Source: a virus. Taken from it: a DNA stretch of 64,000 nucleotides. How positions within the stretch are numbered: the first letter of the stretch is position 1; each line of letters opens with the position of its first letter. Made by a program: the position numbers and the translations under genes. Of the stretch, positions 51,100-59,104 are shown piece after piece. The notes beneath the pieces are model-generated. The model saw only the letters and a list, made by a program, of their open reading frames with translations, made no database searches and was not told where the DNA came from. Location: IMG/VR virus record IMGVR_UViG_3300020122_000089, positions 40,059 to 104,058 of that record, one strand, 5' to 3'.

Positions 51100-51286
51100 G
51101 ATTGATTCCTCCTGCCACCTTTTCGGCGGCGGTTATTGAAGCTGCCGCCTGAACGGCATCTATGATTGCTTTACCTGCGAGTTCGCCGGCTAGAAGTTTA
51201 CTAATTATTAAAGCACCGGCTTCGTCGTAGGTGTTTACTGTCACCTGCTGCGGGTTTTGTTCGATTAAGATTTGATGGGTAAGCAT
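51086..51286 (-). CDS. Small protein, unknown
   Basis: 66 aa. ATG 51286 is 7 nt after GGAAG of a palindrome copy (51292-51305). Hydrophobic beta/alpha mix (ISKLLAGELAGKAIIDAVQA). Confidence 0.6.
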   Translation of the reverse strand: MLTHQILIEQNPQQVTVNTYDEAGALIISKLLAGELAGKAIIDAVQAAASITAAEKVAGGINHGNL

Positions 51287-51305
51287 GAATTATCTTCCGG
51301 AAGAA

Positions 51306-52196
51306 TTAACCCGCCAATTCTTCTTGCTGTTCGCGGATTTGTTGAGTACGCGCTGAGATATGCGCATATGACGGCGCCGGCTTTGCGTTGTCGTGTAATG
51401 CTTTTGCCGTCTTTTCACCCATGCACTGCCCGCATACAGCGTAAGGACTGCGACCCATTGGCCCGTGACATTTCGAGCATTCTTTTTGTTGTTCTTTTAC
51501 TCGCTCGCGGTAGGATTTTAGTTCGTCATGCTTTTGACGTCCTTGCTCGGCTTTCTGTTGAACTATTTTTTTAATTTGTTCAATGCGAGGCTTTGCGGCT
51601 TCAACTTCTGCATCGGCAAGGATGACCGATTCTTTGTTCTTAGTGTCAGGGAAATTCTTAGAACGGATAACCTCAATCTGCTTGTCGGCGTCTTTTAGCG
51701 ATTTGTCTATGCTGATTGAATCATCGGGCGGCGTTGCTTGTTTCAAGTCGGCGCGACGACAAAGGCCGCGATGCTTTTTCTTGCCACACTTGTTGCAAAT
51801 TCTTGGCTCATCATCACGTATTACGCTCGCGCGGCATTTTGAGTTCTTGCATCTATAGCGCCCGCCTTCTTCGATGCGCATTTCACTTTGACACTTAGGA
51901 CGTATCTTCGATGCAACGGATTCAGGATCGGCTTTCTCTAAGAATTTCTCGAACGTGTTGTGCGCTACCTGTATAGCGTTGAAGGGGTTTGATTGTTTCG
52001 ACTTCACGGTTGGCGTTTGCCGCGAAGCGTTGTTTTCTACGTCAACGGCAATCAAATGCTCTAGGGCTTCAATACCCCTCCGTAGCGCTTCATCTTCGGC
52101 GGAAAGCGAGCGTATTTCGGCTTCTACGTCAGCTAGAGTGGCGCGCATTTCATCAAGGGTATCTTGAAAGCGGTGTTTTTGCGCTGTGGCTTTCAT
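51306..52196 (-). CDS. Zinc-ribbon coiled-coil protein
   Basis: 296 aa. Coiled coils at both ends (TLDEMRATLADVEAEIRSLS; RVKEQQKECSK) with multiple zinc ribbons (CQSEMRIEEGGRYRCKNSKC; CNKCGKKKHRGLC; CSKCHGPMGRSPYAVCGQC). It may bind nucleic acid or act as an assembly chaperone. No family is certain. Confidence 0.65.
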   Translation of the reverse strand: MKATAQKHRFQDTLDEMRATLADVEAEIRSLSAEDEALRRGIEALEHLIAVDVENNASRQTPTVKSKQSNPFNAIQVAHNTFEKFLEKADPESVASKIRPKCQSEMRIEEGGRYRCKNSKCRASVIRDDEPRICNKCGKKKHRGLCRRADLKQATPPDDSISIDKSLKDADKQIEVIRSKNFPDTKNKESVILADAEVEAAKPRIEQIKKIVQQKAEQGRQKHDELKSYRERVKEQQKECSKCHGPMGRSPYAVCGQCMGEKTAKALHDNAKPAPSYAHISARTQQIREQQEELAG

Positions 52197-52205
52197 GCTA
52201 AATCT

Positions 52206-52667
52206 TTACGCCCTACCAAAAGGAGCGGGCCTGCGCATATGCTCCCTAACCCGACGCCCTTGGTCAACAACCTTTTTTAGCTCTGGGCGTTCGTGTTCAG
52301 GTCTAGTTTTCAAGTATCTCGACGCAGCTTCGGTCATTGGTGAATGCGTGGCAGAGTAGCCACAAGAAGGACACTTGCCGCCTTCCATTTTAGCGCCACA
52401 TTCGGGGCAAGTACCGGTGTCGGTTGCCGCAGGCTGTGGAGGTCCGCCTTGCGCTGACACCTGATCCGACGGGCCACCTGGCGCGCCAGCCGCAGCGCCC
52501 TGGGCCAATTGTGCGGCGTCATTGTCAGAATCGCCAGGGGCAAATTTTGTTCAGCATGAAGGACAGACCACCATGGCATCATTGTCGCCATCATGGTCGG
52601 GGTCTGATACGCCAGCACCGCCCTGCGGCATTGCGGCTGCTATATTTGAAGCGTTTAACATTGACAT
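52206..52667 (-). CDS. Zinc-ribbon protein interrupted by TGA
   Basis: From ATG 52667 (strong Shine-Dalgarno AAGGAGAGG) the frame runs 38 codons to ...VVCPSC, meets TGA (52553-52551), and continues in the same frame as TKFAPGDSDNDAAQ to the stop at 52206. Downstream are CPECGAKMEGGKCPSCG and ASRYLKTRPE. Replacing the TGA by a sense codon gives a normal-looking zinc ribbon, so this is a recent nonsense change, a readthrough site or a sequence error. Other genes here use TGA as a stop, so the code is not altered genome-wide. Confidence 0.6.
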
Positions 52668-52927
52668 TATTCCTCTCCTTGATCGGTATAAAACGGGATG
52701 CGAATACCGCGTGAATAGATTATCTCGCCGCTGCTTAATCGGTCATATATCTTTTGCTCGCGGCTAAACCTCTCTGAAGGTGTCTCCATATAGCGCATTG
52801 CGAATTTTGCTATATCCTCTAATGAATCACTTTCCGGTGCTGATAAAGAGCGCTGGTGTAATATATCGCGCTCTAATTCGGCTAAGTGCTCGCCGCACGG
52901 CTCGTATTCATTACATTCGCAGGGCAT
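52667..52927 (-). CDS. Small protein, unknown
   Basis: 86 aa with N-terminal CECNEYEPCGEH. ATG 52927 is 6 nt after GGAAG of a palindrome copy (52932-52945). Ends with a TAATG overlap into the interrupted gene. Confidence 0.6.
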   Translation of the reverse strand: MPCECNEYEPCGEHLAELERDILHQRSLSAPESDSLEDIAKFAMRYMETPSERFSREQKIYDRLSSGEIIYSRGIRIPFYTDQGEE

Positions 52928-52945
52928 AAATTTCTTCCGGAAGAT

Positions 52946-53218
52946 TCAAAATAGAGCATGTACAACTTTAAGGGGTGTCAAGGGGGATGGATTTGCATAG
53001 CCATCTTCGTATTTGAATACGTGGATGCGTTCACGGTTTTTAGAGTATGTCATTAAGTGCAATAACTGGCTATACTCTCGTCGTTTTGTAATCTCAGTCG
53101 CGGCGCGTGAGGCGGTGATAGCGGTGCAGTCTAACGCTTTGTAGCCTTCGTCCTTCCATCGTTGAATATGCTCTGGCAATTCTATAGCGGTTATGTTTTC
53201 TACTGTAAACATGCGCAT
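52946..53218 (-). CDS. Small protein, unknown
   Basis: 90 aa. ATG 53218 is 5 nt after GGAAG of a palindrome copy (53222-53235). Alpha/beta pattern; no motif. Confidence 0.6.
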   Translation of the reverse strand: MRMFTVENITAIELPEHIQRWKDEGYKALDCTAITASRAATEITKRREYSQLLHLMTYSKNRERIHVFKYEDGYANPSPLTPLKVVHALF

Positions 53219-53234
53219 TGTTTCTTCCGGAAGA

Positions 53235-53441
53235 TTACTTATGAAATCCGCCTAATGTCTTAGCAAGATTAGCCCGCTGTGCGGTCTTTTTGCCATATCT
53301 ACCAGCGCGAGCGGCGGCGAGCTTTGAGGTGGGAATTTTCTCGCCCTGCGGTACGCCTAAATCCCTGTGTAGTTGTCCGGGTTTTCGGATAGCTTTCCCG
53401 ATCCATCTCTTTGAGTAGTTCGAGCCGTTATACTTTGCCAT
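53235..53441 (-). CDS. Small basic protein
   Basis: 68 aa, strongly basic (KYNGSNYSKRWIGKAIRKPG, RYGKKTAQRANLAKTLGGF), probably nucleic-acid binding. Overlaps the preceding gene by 14 nt. Short ARAGRYGKK resembles DNA-binding helices. Confidence 0.65.
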   Translation of the reverse strand: MAKYNGSNYSKRWIGKAIRKPGQLHRDLGVPQGEKIPTSKLAAARAGRYGKKTAQRANLAKTLGGFHK

Positions 53442-54129
53442 TTTGCTCTCCGGTTTGAAAGAGTTCTTGACAATGCACTACCCAACGGCCGTTAGGTAAC
53501 ACTGCGTAGCGGGCTAGTCTATCGTCAAGCATGCGGAAGGTTTTGTCGAGTGATATTATCTGATAGGGCCGCTCTGTGGTGACTGGAAACCGCCCACTCT
53601 CGCTAAAATAGAAGGCGCTTGGATTATCATCTCTTTTGTGGTAAACAAACCTATTACCACTCGATTTGATTACGGGAATCGCATAGCTGCATTCCGCCAT
53701 TTCATCTTGATACGATAGAAAGCAGAATCGGACAACGGATTCGGAAATGGATTTGTCAAAGGATCGTATCATTTCAGGGGTTGCAACGCCAATGCGGCCG
53801 TCAGCGGTACCGAGAAGTTCTTTTCGATATGAAACATAATCCTCAAGATGGTCGCCATCGAGTAGTGTTAGTGGAAGGCTGTCTTTCCAAACATACATAT
53901 CTTGCTGATTGCCATTTCTTCCTGATATCAGCATTGCTACAGGCTGTTCGCCTTCAAGATATCTCGAAACAATGTATACGCGACAGTCCGGAGAATGATG
54001 CCTCGAAATATCACCCTCTAACATAGGCGCTTGAGCAAGGTATTTCTTTTGAAACCATTGATCGCAGCAGTAGCCTGGAATCTCAAATACGGCGGCTTGT
54101 GTTTCTTCCGGAAGTATTGCTGCGCTCAT
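53428..54129 (-). CDS. Unknown protein, palindrome in its first codons
   Basis: 233 aa. Residues 5-9 (ILPEE) come from a palindrome copy (54103-54116). Body is mixed; a Cys pair (GYCCDQ) is near the start. No recognised family. Confidence 0.55.
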   Translation of the reverse strand: MSAAILPEETQAAVFEIPGYCCDQWFQKKYLAQAPMLEGDISRHHSPDCRVYIVSRYLEGEQPVAMLISGRNGNQQDMYVWKDSLPLTLLDGDHLEDYVSYRKELLGTADGRIGVATPEMIRSFDKSISESVVRFCFLSYQDEMAECSYAIPVIKSSGNRFVYHKRDDNPSAFYFSESGRFPVTTERPYQIISLDKTFRMLDDRLARYAVLPNGRWVVHCQELFQTGEQNGKV

Positions 54130-54130
54130 T

Positions 54131-54310
54131 TTAGACCTTGCTTCTTTTCGTAATGCTTAATGGTTCGAGGGGCATAATCGGGGAGGTTTTTAGGTGACTG
54201 CCCCTCGTGTATTCGGCGGCCTTTGAACGGGATAATCCTTTCGGGGCGGGGATGCTTCCCGACTGGATCGCTTTCATGTAGCCAAATTGGGCTTTACTCA
54301 CGCTTGGCAT
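54131..54310 (-). CDS. Small Lys/Arg-rich protein
   Basis: 59 aa: KAQFGYMKAIQSG and SRSKAAEYTRG resemble a family of short phage proteins seen beside head genes, function unknown (recalled, not searched). Shine-Dalgarno CGGAGGAA. Confidence 0.6.
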   Translation of the reverse strand: MPSVSKAQFGYMKAIQSGSIPAPKGLSRSKAAEYTRGSHLKTSPIMPLEPLSITKRSKV

Positions 54311-54312
54311 AA

Positions 54313-55089
54313 CTATTCCTCCGAAAGAAATGAACGCCCGGCACCCGCATACCGCTTGAGACTATTCATATCTATGTCATATGCGCGGTCGCTAGAACGT
54401 AATCTTTTCCAATCCGGCGGCTCCTGTTTCGACCATTGTCGAATTGTCGATGTGCGGAACCTTACATTCGTAACATGCGACGAAGCCCTAATCCCGTCCC
54501 TGCATAACACTTTCAACTTTTCTAGTTGGTATTGCATGCCGGGCTGTAACCCTTCAAATTCATAATCAACACGCCCGCCGTTCATTGTAGGGATGGGTGT
54601 TTCTATTTCCGATCGGATGATCTGATTATCAATACCGCGCAACACCGTCCTTAACCTCTCCGTGCCGGCAGGAATCCAGGCGGACAGCGTGGCGGCTACA
54701 TTACGATGTGTGTCAAATCTTTCGGCGATCTTAAAAGGCGTCAGCGGCTTCGGAAGTGGCAGACTGTTTATGCTTGAAGCGTCAAGCGCCACCATAGCCC
54801 TAAACGACTGCGCTGCTTTTTGAAGTTCGCGGGCTAGTTCAGTAGACGCAAGCCAAGCACCTTCTTCGGCGTAATAGATCGCTTTCATGTCTAGGTCAAG
54901 AGGTACTTCCCATTCCATACCAGACGGTAAAGTACCTTTGACCACTAAGCGTGGCGCGCCTAACCCATCAACAATGTCAGGTCCGTATTGCGTGTTCAGC
55001 CTAGCATCATGAACTTCGTTAGGCATCATCGCCTGTAATGAAGCCGAAGCTACAGATTCAAGATTTGCGGCCATATCTATAGCACTCAT
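54313..55089 (-). CDS. Unknown structural-region protein
   Basis: 258 aa from ATG 55089, which overlaps the preceding TGA. Mixed alpha/beta (TLPSGMEWEVPLDLDMKAIY; RVDYEFEGLQPGMQYQLEKL) and a Ig/fibronectin-like C-terminal half. It may be a minor virion protein. Confidence 0.6.
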   Translation of the reverse strand: MSAIDMAANLESVASASLQAMMPNEVHDARLNTQYGPDIVDGLGAPRLVVKGTLPSGMEWEVPLDLDMKAIYYAEEGAWLASTELARELQKAAQSFRAMVALDASSINSLPLPKPLTPFKIAERFDTHRNVAATLSAWIPAGTERLRTVLRGIDNQIIRSEIETPIPTMNGGRVDYEFEGLQPGMQYQLEKLKVLCRDGIRASSHVTNVRFRTSTIRQWSKQEPPDWKRLRSSDRAYDIDMNSLKRYAGAGRSFLSEE

Positions 55090-55220
55090 TGCCAATACCT
55101 GTCGCCTTGAATTTTTGAGGTGTCAATTCGGAGCATGAAGGATAGAAGCCAAAATACAAAAACAACACCAATTGTCAGGACGATTAAGATTCCGATAGAT
55201 AACAGGATTGCAGCGAGCAT
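55086..55220 (-). CDS. Small membrane protein
   Basis: 44 aa with one long hydrophobic helix (MLAAILLSIGILIVLTIGVV, FVFWLLSFML). Its TGA overlaps the next ATG, and its ATG follows the preceding TAG at once. Unknown function. Confidence 0.6.
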   Translation of the reverse strand: MLAAILLSIGILIVLTIGVVFVFWLLSFMLRIDTSKIQGDRYWQ

Positions 55221-55577
55221 CTAATACATCCTCATAGGGGAATAAGGCGAAACGCCACGGAAGTTGGCGTATGGTTCTGGCGAGTTTGCGCCCGCCGTTG
55301 GAAAGCCTATCGGCCTTTCAGGTGAAGGCGCTGCAAGTGGTGGTAGTGCTTTGCCGCCTAAGTCTGGCGCTTGCTGGCTGAAAGATTGATTCGGTTGCTG
55401 TCCGTAAGGCTGTATTGACATCGTATCAGGTGTTGCACTGGCTAGTGGCTTTGCACCGCCAAGAGGATTCGCGTACATACCCTGCCCGTTACCTGCGCCG
55501 CCGCCAAAAGACATTCCGCCTTGCGAGAAGTCTGGCTGGCCGTATGCTTGCTGATTGTATTGGAAAGGGGATCCCAT
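55221..55577 (-). CDS. Gly/Gln/Pro-rich protein
   Basis: 118 aa of low complexity (FGGGAGNGQGMYANPLGGAK, PYGQQPNQSFSQQ), probably disordered. Similar proteins in phages are minor virion or scaffold-tail pieces. Ends TAG. Confidence 0.6.
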   Translation of the reverse strand: MGSPFQYNQQAYGQPDFSQGGMSFGGGAGNGQGMYANPLGGAKPLASATPDTMSIQPYGQQPNQSFSQQAPDLGGKALPPLAAPSPERPIGFPTAGANSPEPYANFRGVSPYSPMRMY

Positions 55578-55584
55578 TTCTTTA

Positions 55585-55761
55585 CTAATCCGCCACTATC
55601 GCTGTTGCTTTCGATAGCTGATTGAGAATTGCTGTGGTGAGTTTCATCCTTCCAGATGCTTCTAAAAATACGCACGCGGTCTCATGTGAAACCCTAGCGC
55701 CACACTTACATCGAAAAAAACATTGAACCGCATCATCTACCCAATCGTGAAGGTGTTGCAT
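55585..55761 (-). CDS. Small protein, unknown
   Basis: 58 aa (MQHLHDWVDDAVQCFFRCKC and on), with a CxC and a helical C-terminus. Shine-Dalgarno GGAGG from a degenerate palindrome (55769-55782), 9 nt upstream. Confidence 0.55.
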   Translation of the reverse strand: MQHLHDWVDDAVQCFFRCKCGARVSHETACVFLEASGRMKLTTAILNQLSKATAIVAD

Positions 55762-55901
55762 TTCCTATTTCCTCCGGAAGATTTTTCATTGTCTCCTTAC
55801 GTACCACGTATTCTAGTACGATTAACGTAAGTGGGTATTTTAGAGGCGCGCAACACTCTCGGAAATTTTATCCGAGAAGATTTCACGGCTCGATTATGAT
55901 G
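55762..55901 (-). promoter_or_regulatory. Leader of the 55.8-kb operon with hairpins and a short uORF
   Basis: About 140 nt from the promoter to ATG 55761. It contains a hairpin TCTCGGA...TCCGAGA, a second TTACGT...ACGTAA, and an 18-codon frame (MKNLPEEIGNATPSRLGR) with AAGGAGA upstream, whose LPEE is palindrome-coded. The uORF overlaps the start of the next gene and could control it. Confidence 0.5.
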
Positions 55902-55930
55902 ATTATAGCATAATACGGGGATGTTGTCAA
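55902..55930 (-). promoter_or_regulatory. Sigma-70-like promoter
   Basis: Minus strand TTGACA (55930-55925), 17 nt ending TATGC, TATAAT (55907-55902). A palindrome copy (55948-55961) is 17 bp upstream of the -35 box, as at 30.79 and 17.19 kb. Confidence 0.75.
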
Positions 55931-55939
55931 GTGTTATTT

Positions 55940-56152
55940 TCAATACTTTCTTCCGGAAGATTCAATTTCTTCTTGTTTCGCACTCGCTTTATCAAGACAT
56001 TCTTGACAATAATTGCCGCCAATACACGGGTCGCCACATTGTGCACATCCATGATAGCGACACCAGGCATCGCTGTTGCTTCTGGGAGGATTACCGCAAA
56101 ATGGGACTAGGCACTGTAAATTACCTTCGGTTGTGGACGTATTATCGTTCAT
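55940..56152 (-). CDS. Small zinc-ribbon protein
   Basis: 70 aa from ATG 56152 with CLVPFCGNPPRSNSDAWCRYH and CAQCGDPCIGGNYCQEC, clearly metal binding, and a C-terminus SSGRKY encoded by a palindrome. The longer in-frame start (56317) overlaps another gene and is less likely. Confidence 0.65.
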   Translation of the reverse strand: MNDNTSTTEGNLQCLVPFCGNPPRSNSDAWCRYHGCAQCGDPCIGGNYCQECLDKASAKQEEIESSGRKY

Positions 56153-56156
56153 CTTA

Positions 56157-56528
56157 TCAATAAAGCCTCCGCTGTGGAAATGGCATCGCCATCGCTGGAT
56201 AGTCATCTTGTTGATGCTGTAATGGAACAAATGGCGCATTGACGTCCACCTGGCCGCCTCGCAACTGACCTGACGATCCCGGTCCCTGCCCGGTAAAATC
56301 ATACGCAAGGCCACCACCCATATCTAGTGGTAGCGCGTATGGCGCGGGTTGGTAGTTTGCCTTCGCCATCGCCTTCATTAACGCCATCTTGACGTAATCG
56401 TTATGCAGCGCGGGGTTTTGCTGTACTGTCGATTGCGCTGGTATCGTACCGGTACGCGGGGTTCCGTGGCGCGCCTGATCCGCGAGGATCATATATCTCC
56501 GCTCTATTTCATTACGGGGTGTGCTCAT
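56157..56528 (-). CDS. Unknown protein with Gly/Pro-rich C-terminus
   Basis: 123 aa. Helical N-terminus (NEIERRYMILADQARHGTPR), low-complexity end. Overlaps the terminase end by 4 bases. Unknown. Confidence 0.6.
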   Translation of the reverse strand: MSTPRNEIERRYMILADQARHGTPRTGTIPAQSTVQQNPALHNDYVKMALMKAMAKANYQPAPYALPLDMGGGLAYDFTGQGPGSSGQLRGGQVDVNAPFVPLQHQQDDYPAMAMPFPQRRLY

Positions 56529-58105
56529 TTCATCCCTAGCTTCTTCATAAAATCTCCCTTGCCTTTCTTTGCTTCGCGGGCTTCATCTAGGAATTCTCGC
56601 ATCCAAAAGGCGGAGCTTACCTCCGCCATTGGGTGTGGATTGAAAGGCAAATTCTCGGGTTTTAGTGATTCGTCCAATCTCATCGTTGCTTTAGCGCGTT
56701 CGTCGTAATCAAGGCCCGTCATGTACTTTCTTGCACGGGCCCAACCTTCAGAAAGTGCGGAGATGATGTCATCATGGGCACCGGTTTGTGCGCCATAACG
56801 AATACGGCCGGAAGCAAGACGTTCCATCCCGTAAGATTCAAGCTCGGAGAGTAGCGTCGCATCGTTGGGGATAGAAATTTCCTTCCGTTCAAATGCTAAT
56901 ACAAGAGCCTGTACGGCTTCTTCTTTTGTTGCGTTCGTTACTGTAAAGCCTCGAACAGGAAGACCTTCTTCGCGCCCTTGACGCCCACGCCCTGACTTTG
57001 CGCGGTATTTCATCATCGAGAGGGCATCGGCAAGGGCGAGATTTCCTTGCTCCTCAGATACTATCTCTGCCGGTTGAAATGCTTCGCATAATGCAATAAG
57101 TCGAGCAATCTGTAATGTGTATTCTATTTGATTGAAACGGTCGATCTTGACTACTGATTTAGTTGAAGCGTCAATAACTACGAATACTGAGAAATCTTGT
57201 AGCTTTGCCCAGTCACAGCCTATTACGTAAACGTGGTAGGGCTCTGCCGATTCACGTTCGATACCTTGCTTGATACACGCATGTACGTTGCGGAATACAG
57301 CACCGCCATCCTCCAGAAATTCTGCGAGATATTCTTGTCGGAAAACATCTTCGGGGTACTCTTTTCTTGCTCTCTCAATTTCACTTGCCTTGATATAGGG
57401 ATTTGCTGAGGTTGGGAATTTCCAACTCATCCAATCGGTTTCTGCCGGGTCTTGCCCTTTGAGCCATAGTTTGTAGAATCCGCCCTTACCTGAAGGGGTG
57501 GAGGTAAACCACGCATCGCCTTCTAGGTCTATTAACGTAGGGGCGATGGCAAAGTTAAACGCCGCCTCTAGGTTTGGTATTAGCGCAGCTTCGTCTATTG
57601 CAACCCGTTTGTATTTACGACTACGGCCGGCCTTGTATTTGCCGGCGCTACCAGTCTCGCTGTCGAGCGACCACGCTTCAATGATTCCGCCTGTACTCAA
57701 TTCAATCCTGTGCTCTGAATCATTGGCACGTACTATCAGCGGTTCGGCGGCAGCCTTAATATCACGCCAGCCTTCGAGAAGAAACTTATAGGTGGGCGCA
57801 AAGTAACCTACAGGATATCCAGCCTCGGCCATCTCAACAAGTAGATTACTGTCGAGCTTTGTTTTACCGATACGACGACCGGCCGAGATTACGTTGAACC
57901 TTCTTGATTCAGCTACAATCTGCGCTTGTGCAGGGTGAAGAGCGAGCCTATGCGTCTTTGGCGCTTTAGCAGCAGCCTCTTGAGCCTCTAATGCCCGCCA
58001 CCGCTCCATATACGGAGCTAATAGTTCGTAAGGAGATGGTCTTTGATTTGCAGGCTGACTCATGCTGATTGTTGCTAGAAGTAATATGGCGGATAGGATT
58101 GGCAT
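56525..58105 (-). CDS. terL: Terminase large subunit
   Basis: 526 codons. Walker A is SAGRRIGKTKLDS (about 78-90), Walker B with catalytic acid is VAIDEAAL (about 165-172), then the TSTPSGKGGF coupling motif. The C-terminal nuclease shows the acidic residues of an RNase H-like fold: GCDWAKLQDFSV (about 296-307), SEEQGN, and GAHDDIISALSE (about 469). It pumps DNA into heads using ATP and cuts it. Two starts compete: MPILSAIL (GGAAG of a palindrome 7 nt upstream) and the in-frame MSQPANQR (58063), which lacks a Shine-Dalgarno site. Confidence 0.93.
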   Translation of the reverse strand: MPILSAILLLATISMSQPANQRPSPYELLAPYMERWRALEAQEAAAKAPKTHRLALHPAQAQIVAESRRFNVISAGRRIGKTKLDSNLLVEMAEAGYPVGYFAPTYKFLLEGWRDIKAAAEPLIVRANDSEHRIELSTGGIIEAWSLDSETGSAGKYKAGRSRKYKRVAIDEAALIPNLEAAFNFAIAPTLIDLEGDAWFTSTPSGKGGFYKLWLKGQDPAETDWMSWKFPTSANPYIKASEIERARKEYPEDVFRQEYLAEFLEDGGAVFRNVHACIKQGIERESAEPYHVYVIGCDWAKLQDFSVFVVIDASTKSVVKIDRFNQIEYTLQIARLIALCEAFQPAEIVSEEQGNLALADALSMMKYRAKSGRGRQGREEGLPVRGFTVTNATKEEAVQALVLAFERKEISIPNDATLLSELESYGMERLASGRIRYGAQTGAHDDIISALSEGWARARKYMTGLDYDERAKATMRLDESLKPENLPFNPHPMAEVSSAFWMREFLDEAREAKKGKGDFMKKLGMK

Positions 58106-58130
58106 TGCAATTCTTCCGGAAGATTTAGCA

Positions 58131-58256
58131 CTATCGGTAGGCTGCGAAAAACATTGCCGTAAGAATCAATACAAGTATCACATGCACTACGTATACAAGT
58201 TGATCTGCGTATCTTTCGGCGTCTCGTTGCGTCATTGATGATTCAGCCTTGATCAT
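58131..58256 (-). CDS. Small membrane protein before terL
   Basis: 41 aa (MIKAESSMTQRDAERYADQL then VYVVHVILVLILTAMFFAA), charged head and one hydrophobic helix. Its ATG abuts the 75-nt structured RNA element. A later in-frame ATG (MTQRDAER) is possible. Function unknown. Confidence 0.55.
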   Translation of the reverse strand: MIKAESSMTQRDAERYADQLVYVVHVILVLILTAMFFAAYR

Positions 58257-58331
58257 CCGCCCGCGAGCGGCACCGCAAGGAATTCCTTCAAAGACAGTCC
58301 GTTAGCCGTCCCTTGCAGAACTCGCGGGCGG
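58257..58331 (-). ncRNA. 75-nt structured RNA element upstream of terL
   Basis: Perfect 11-bp outer stem (CCGCCCGCGAG at 58257-58267 with its complement at 58321-58331). On the minus strand a second stem CUGCAAGG/CCUUGCGG (8 bp with one U-G pair) and a third GACGG/CUGUC stack inside. The G-U pair would be A-C on the other strand, so structure favours minus-strand RNA. No U-run follows, so it is not a simple terminator. It could be a regulatory or packaging-related RNA. Confidence 0.6.
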
Positions 58332-58340
58332 AAACCTTTG

Positions 58341-58811
58341 TTACGCATTAGCGGCGGCATCCGCGGCCGCAAGTGCGTCAGTGATTGTTTGCCGGCTTTG
58401 TGCTACTGGTTCTGGTAGGGTTATCTTTGTCAAGTCGGCGTCGCGAAGCTCTTCAAATGTGTCAATACCTTCGCCGTTCAAAATACCGGCGAAAGGAAAG
58501 CTCAACGGGATAATGCCAATCGCTTGCTTCGCTAGAGGTGCTGGCGTCGGTGTTGGTGTCGGTGCTGGCGGCGTGAACGCGCTAGGGTCGGCAGCCTTCA
58601 CGGCGTCGTCCATCTTCTTCACATCGTCGCTTAACCCGCTGACGGCGGTAGCGATGCCCTGCAATGTGTCGAGTTGCGGCATGTCCCTGCCTATCTGCGT
58701 TTTCAAGTCAGTGACGGCGGTTTGCAGGTCTGCACTGAGGGTTGCGAGACTATCTTTCAAATCCACTAGCCCCTGGCTGATCGTATTCAGAACATCTTGT
58801 GCGGTTGACAT
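58341..58811 (-). CDS. Helical protein with Pro-rich linker
   Basis: 156 aa from ATG 58811 (AAAGGAGAT 9 nt upstream). N-terminal coiled coil (VDLKDSLATLSADLQTAVTD style), a PTPTPTPAP linker, and a short C-terminal domain. The longer ORF reaching 58919 passes through an exact palindrome (58894-58907) and is not needed. Possible assembly protein. Confidence 0.6.
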   Translation of the reverse strand: MSTAQDVLNTISQGLVDLKDSLATLSADLQTAVTDLKTQIGRDMPQLDTLQGIATAVSGLSDDVKKMDDAVKAADPSAFTPPAPTPTPTPAPLAKQAIGIIPLSFPFAGILNGEGIDTFEELRDADLTKITLPEPVAQSRQTITDALAAADAAANA

Positions 58812-58918
58812 TTTATGCTGTATCTCCTTTACTAGAACTCGAACAGAGAAAATAAGTTCATATAATGCGTCAAGACCAAAATAGTGGCGGATTTTCTTCC
58901 GGAAGAATTCATAAGGCA

Positions 58919-59104
58919 TTATACTACCTGACGGCGAGCGGCTTCGCGTAGTTTACGCTTCAAACATTCATCGCAAGACATGTATCTAACGCCTTGAGCA
59001 TTGTGGCGTTTTGTGCGTGGATTCTTAAAACAAGAGGCGCACATGTTCATGCGGATAGCATGCGCCCTGCGGATTTTGGTTTGTAATGGGCCGGGAGGAA
59101 TCAT
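58919..59104 (-). CDS. Small zinc-binding protein
   Basis: 61 aa with CASCFKNPRTKRHNAQGVRY and CDEC, a likely zinc site, and a basic tail. Overlaps neighbours by a few bases. Function unknown. Confidence 0.65.
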   Translation of the reverse strand: MIPPGPLQTKIRRAHAIRMNMCASCFKNPRTKRHNAQGVRYMSCDECLKRKLREAARRQVV

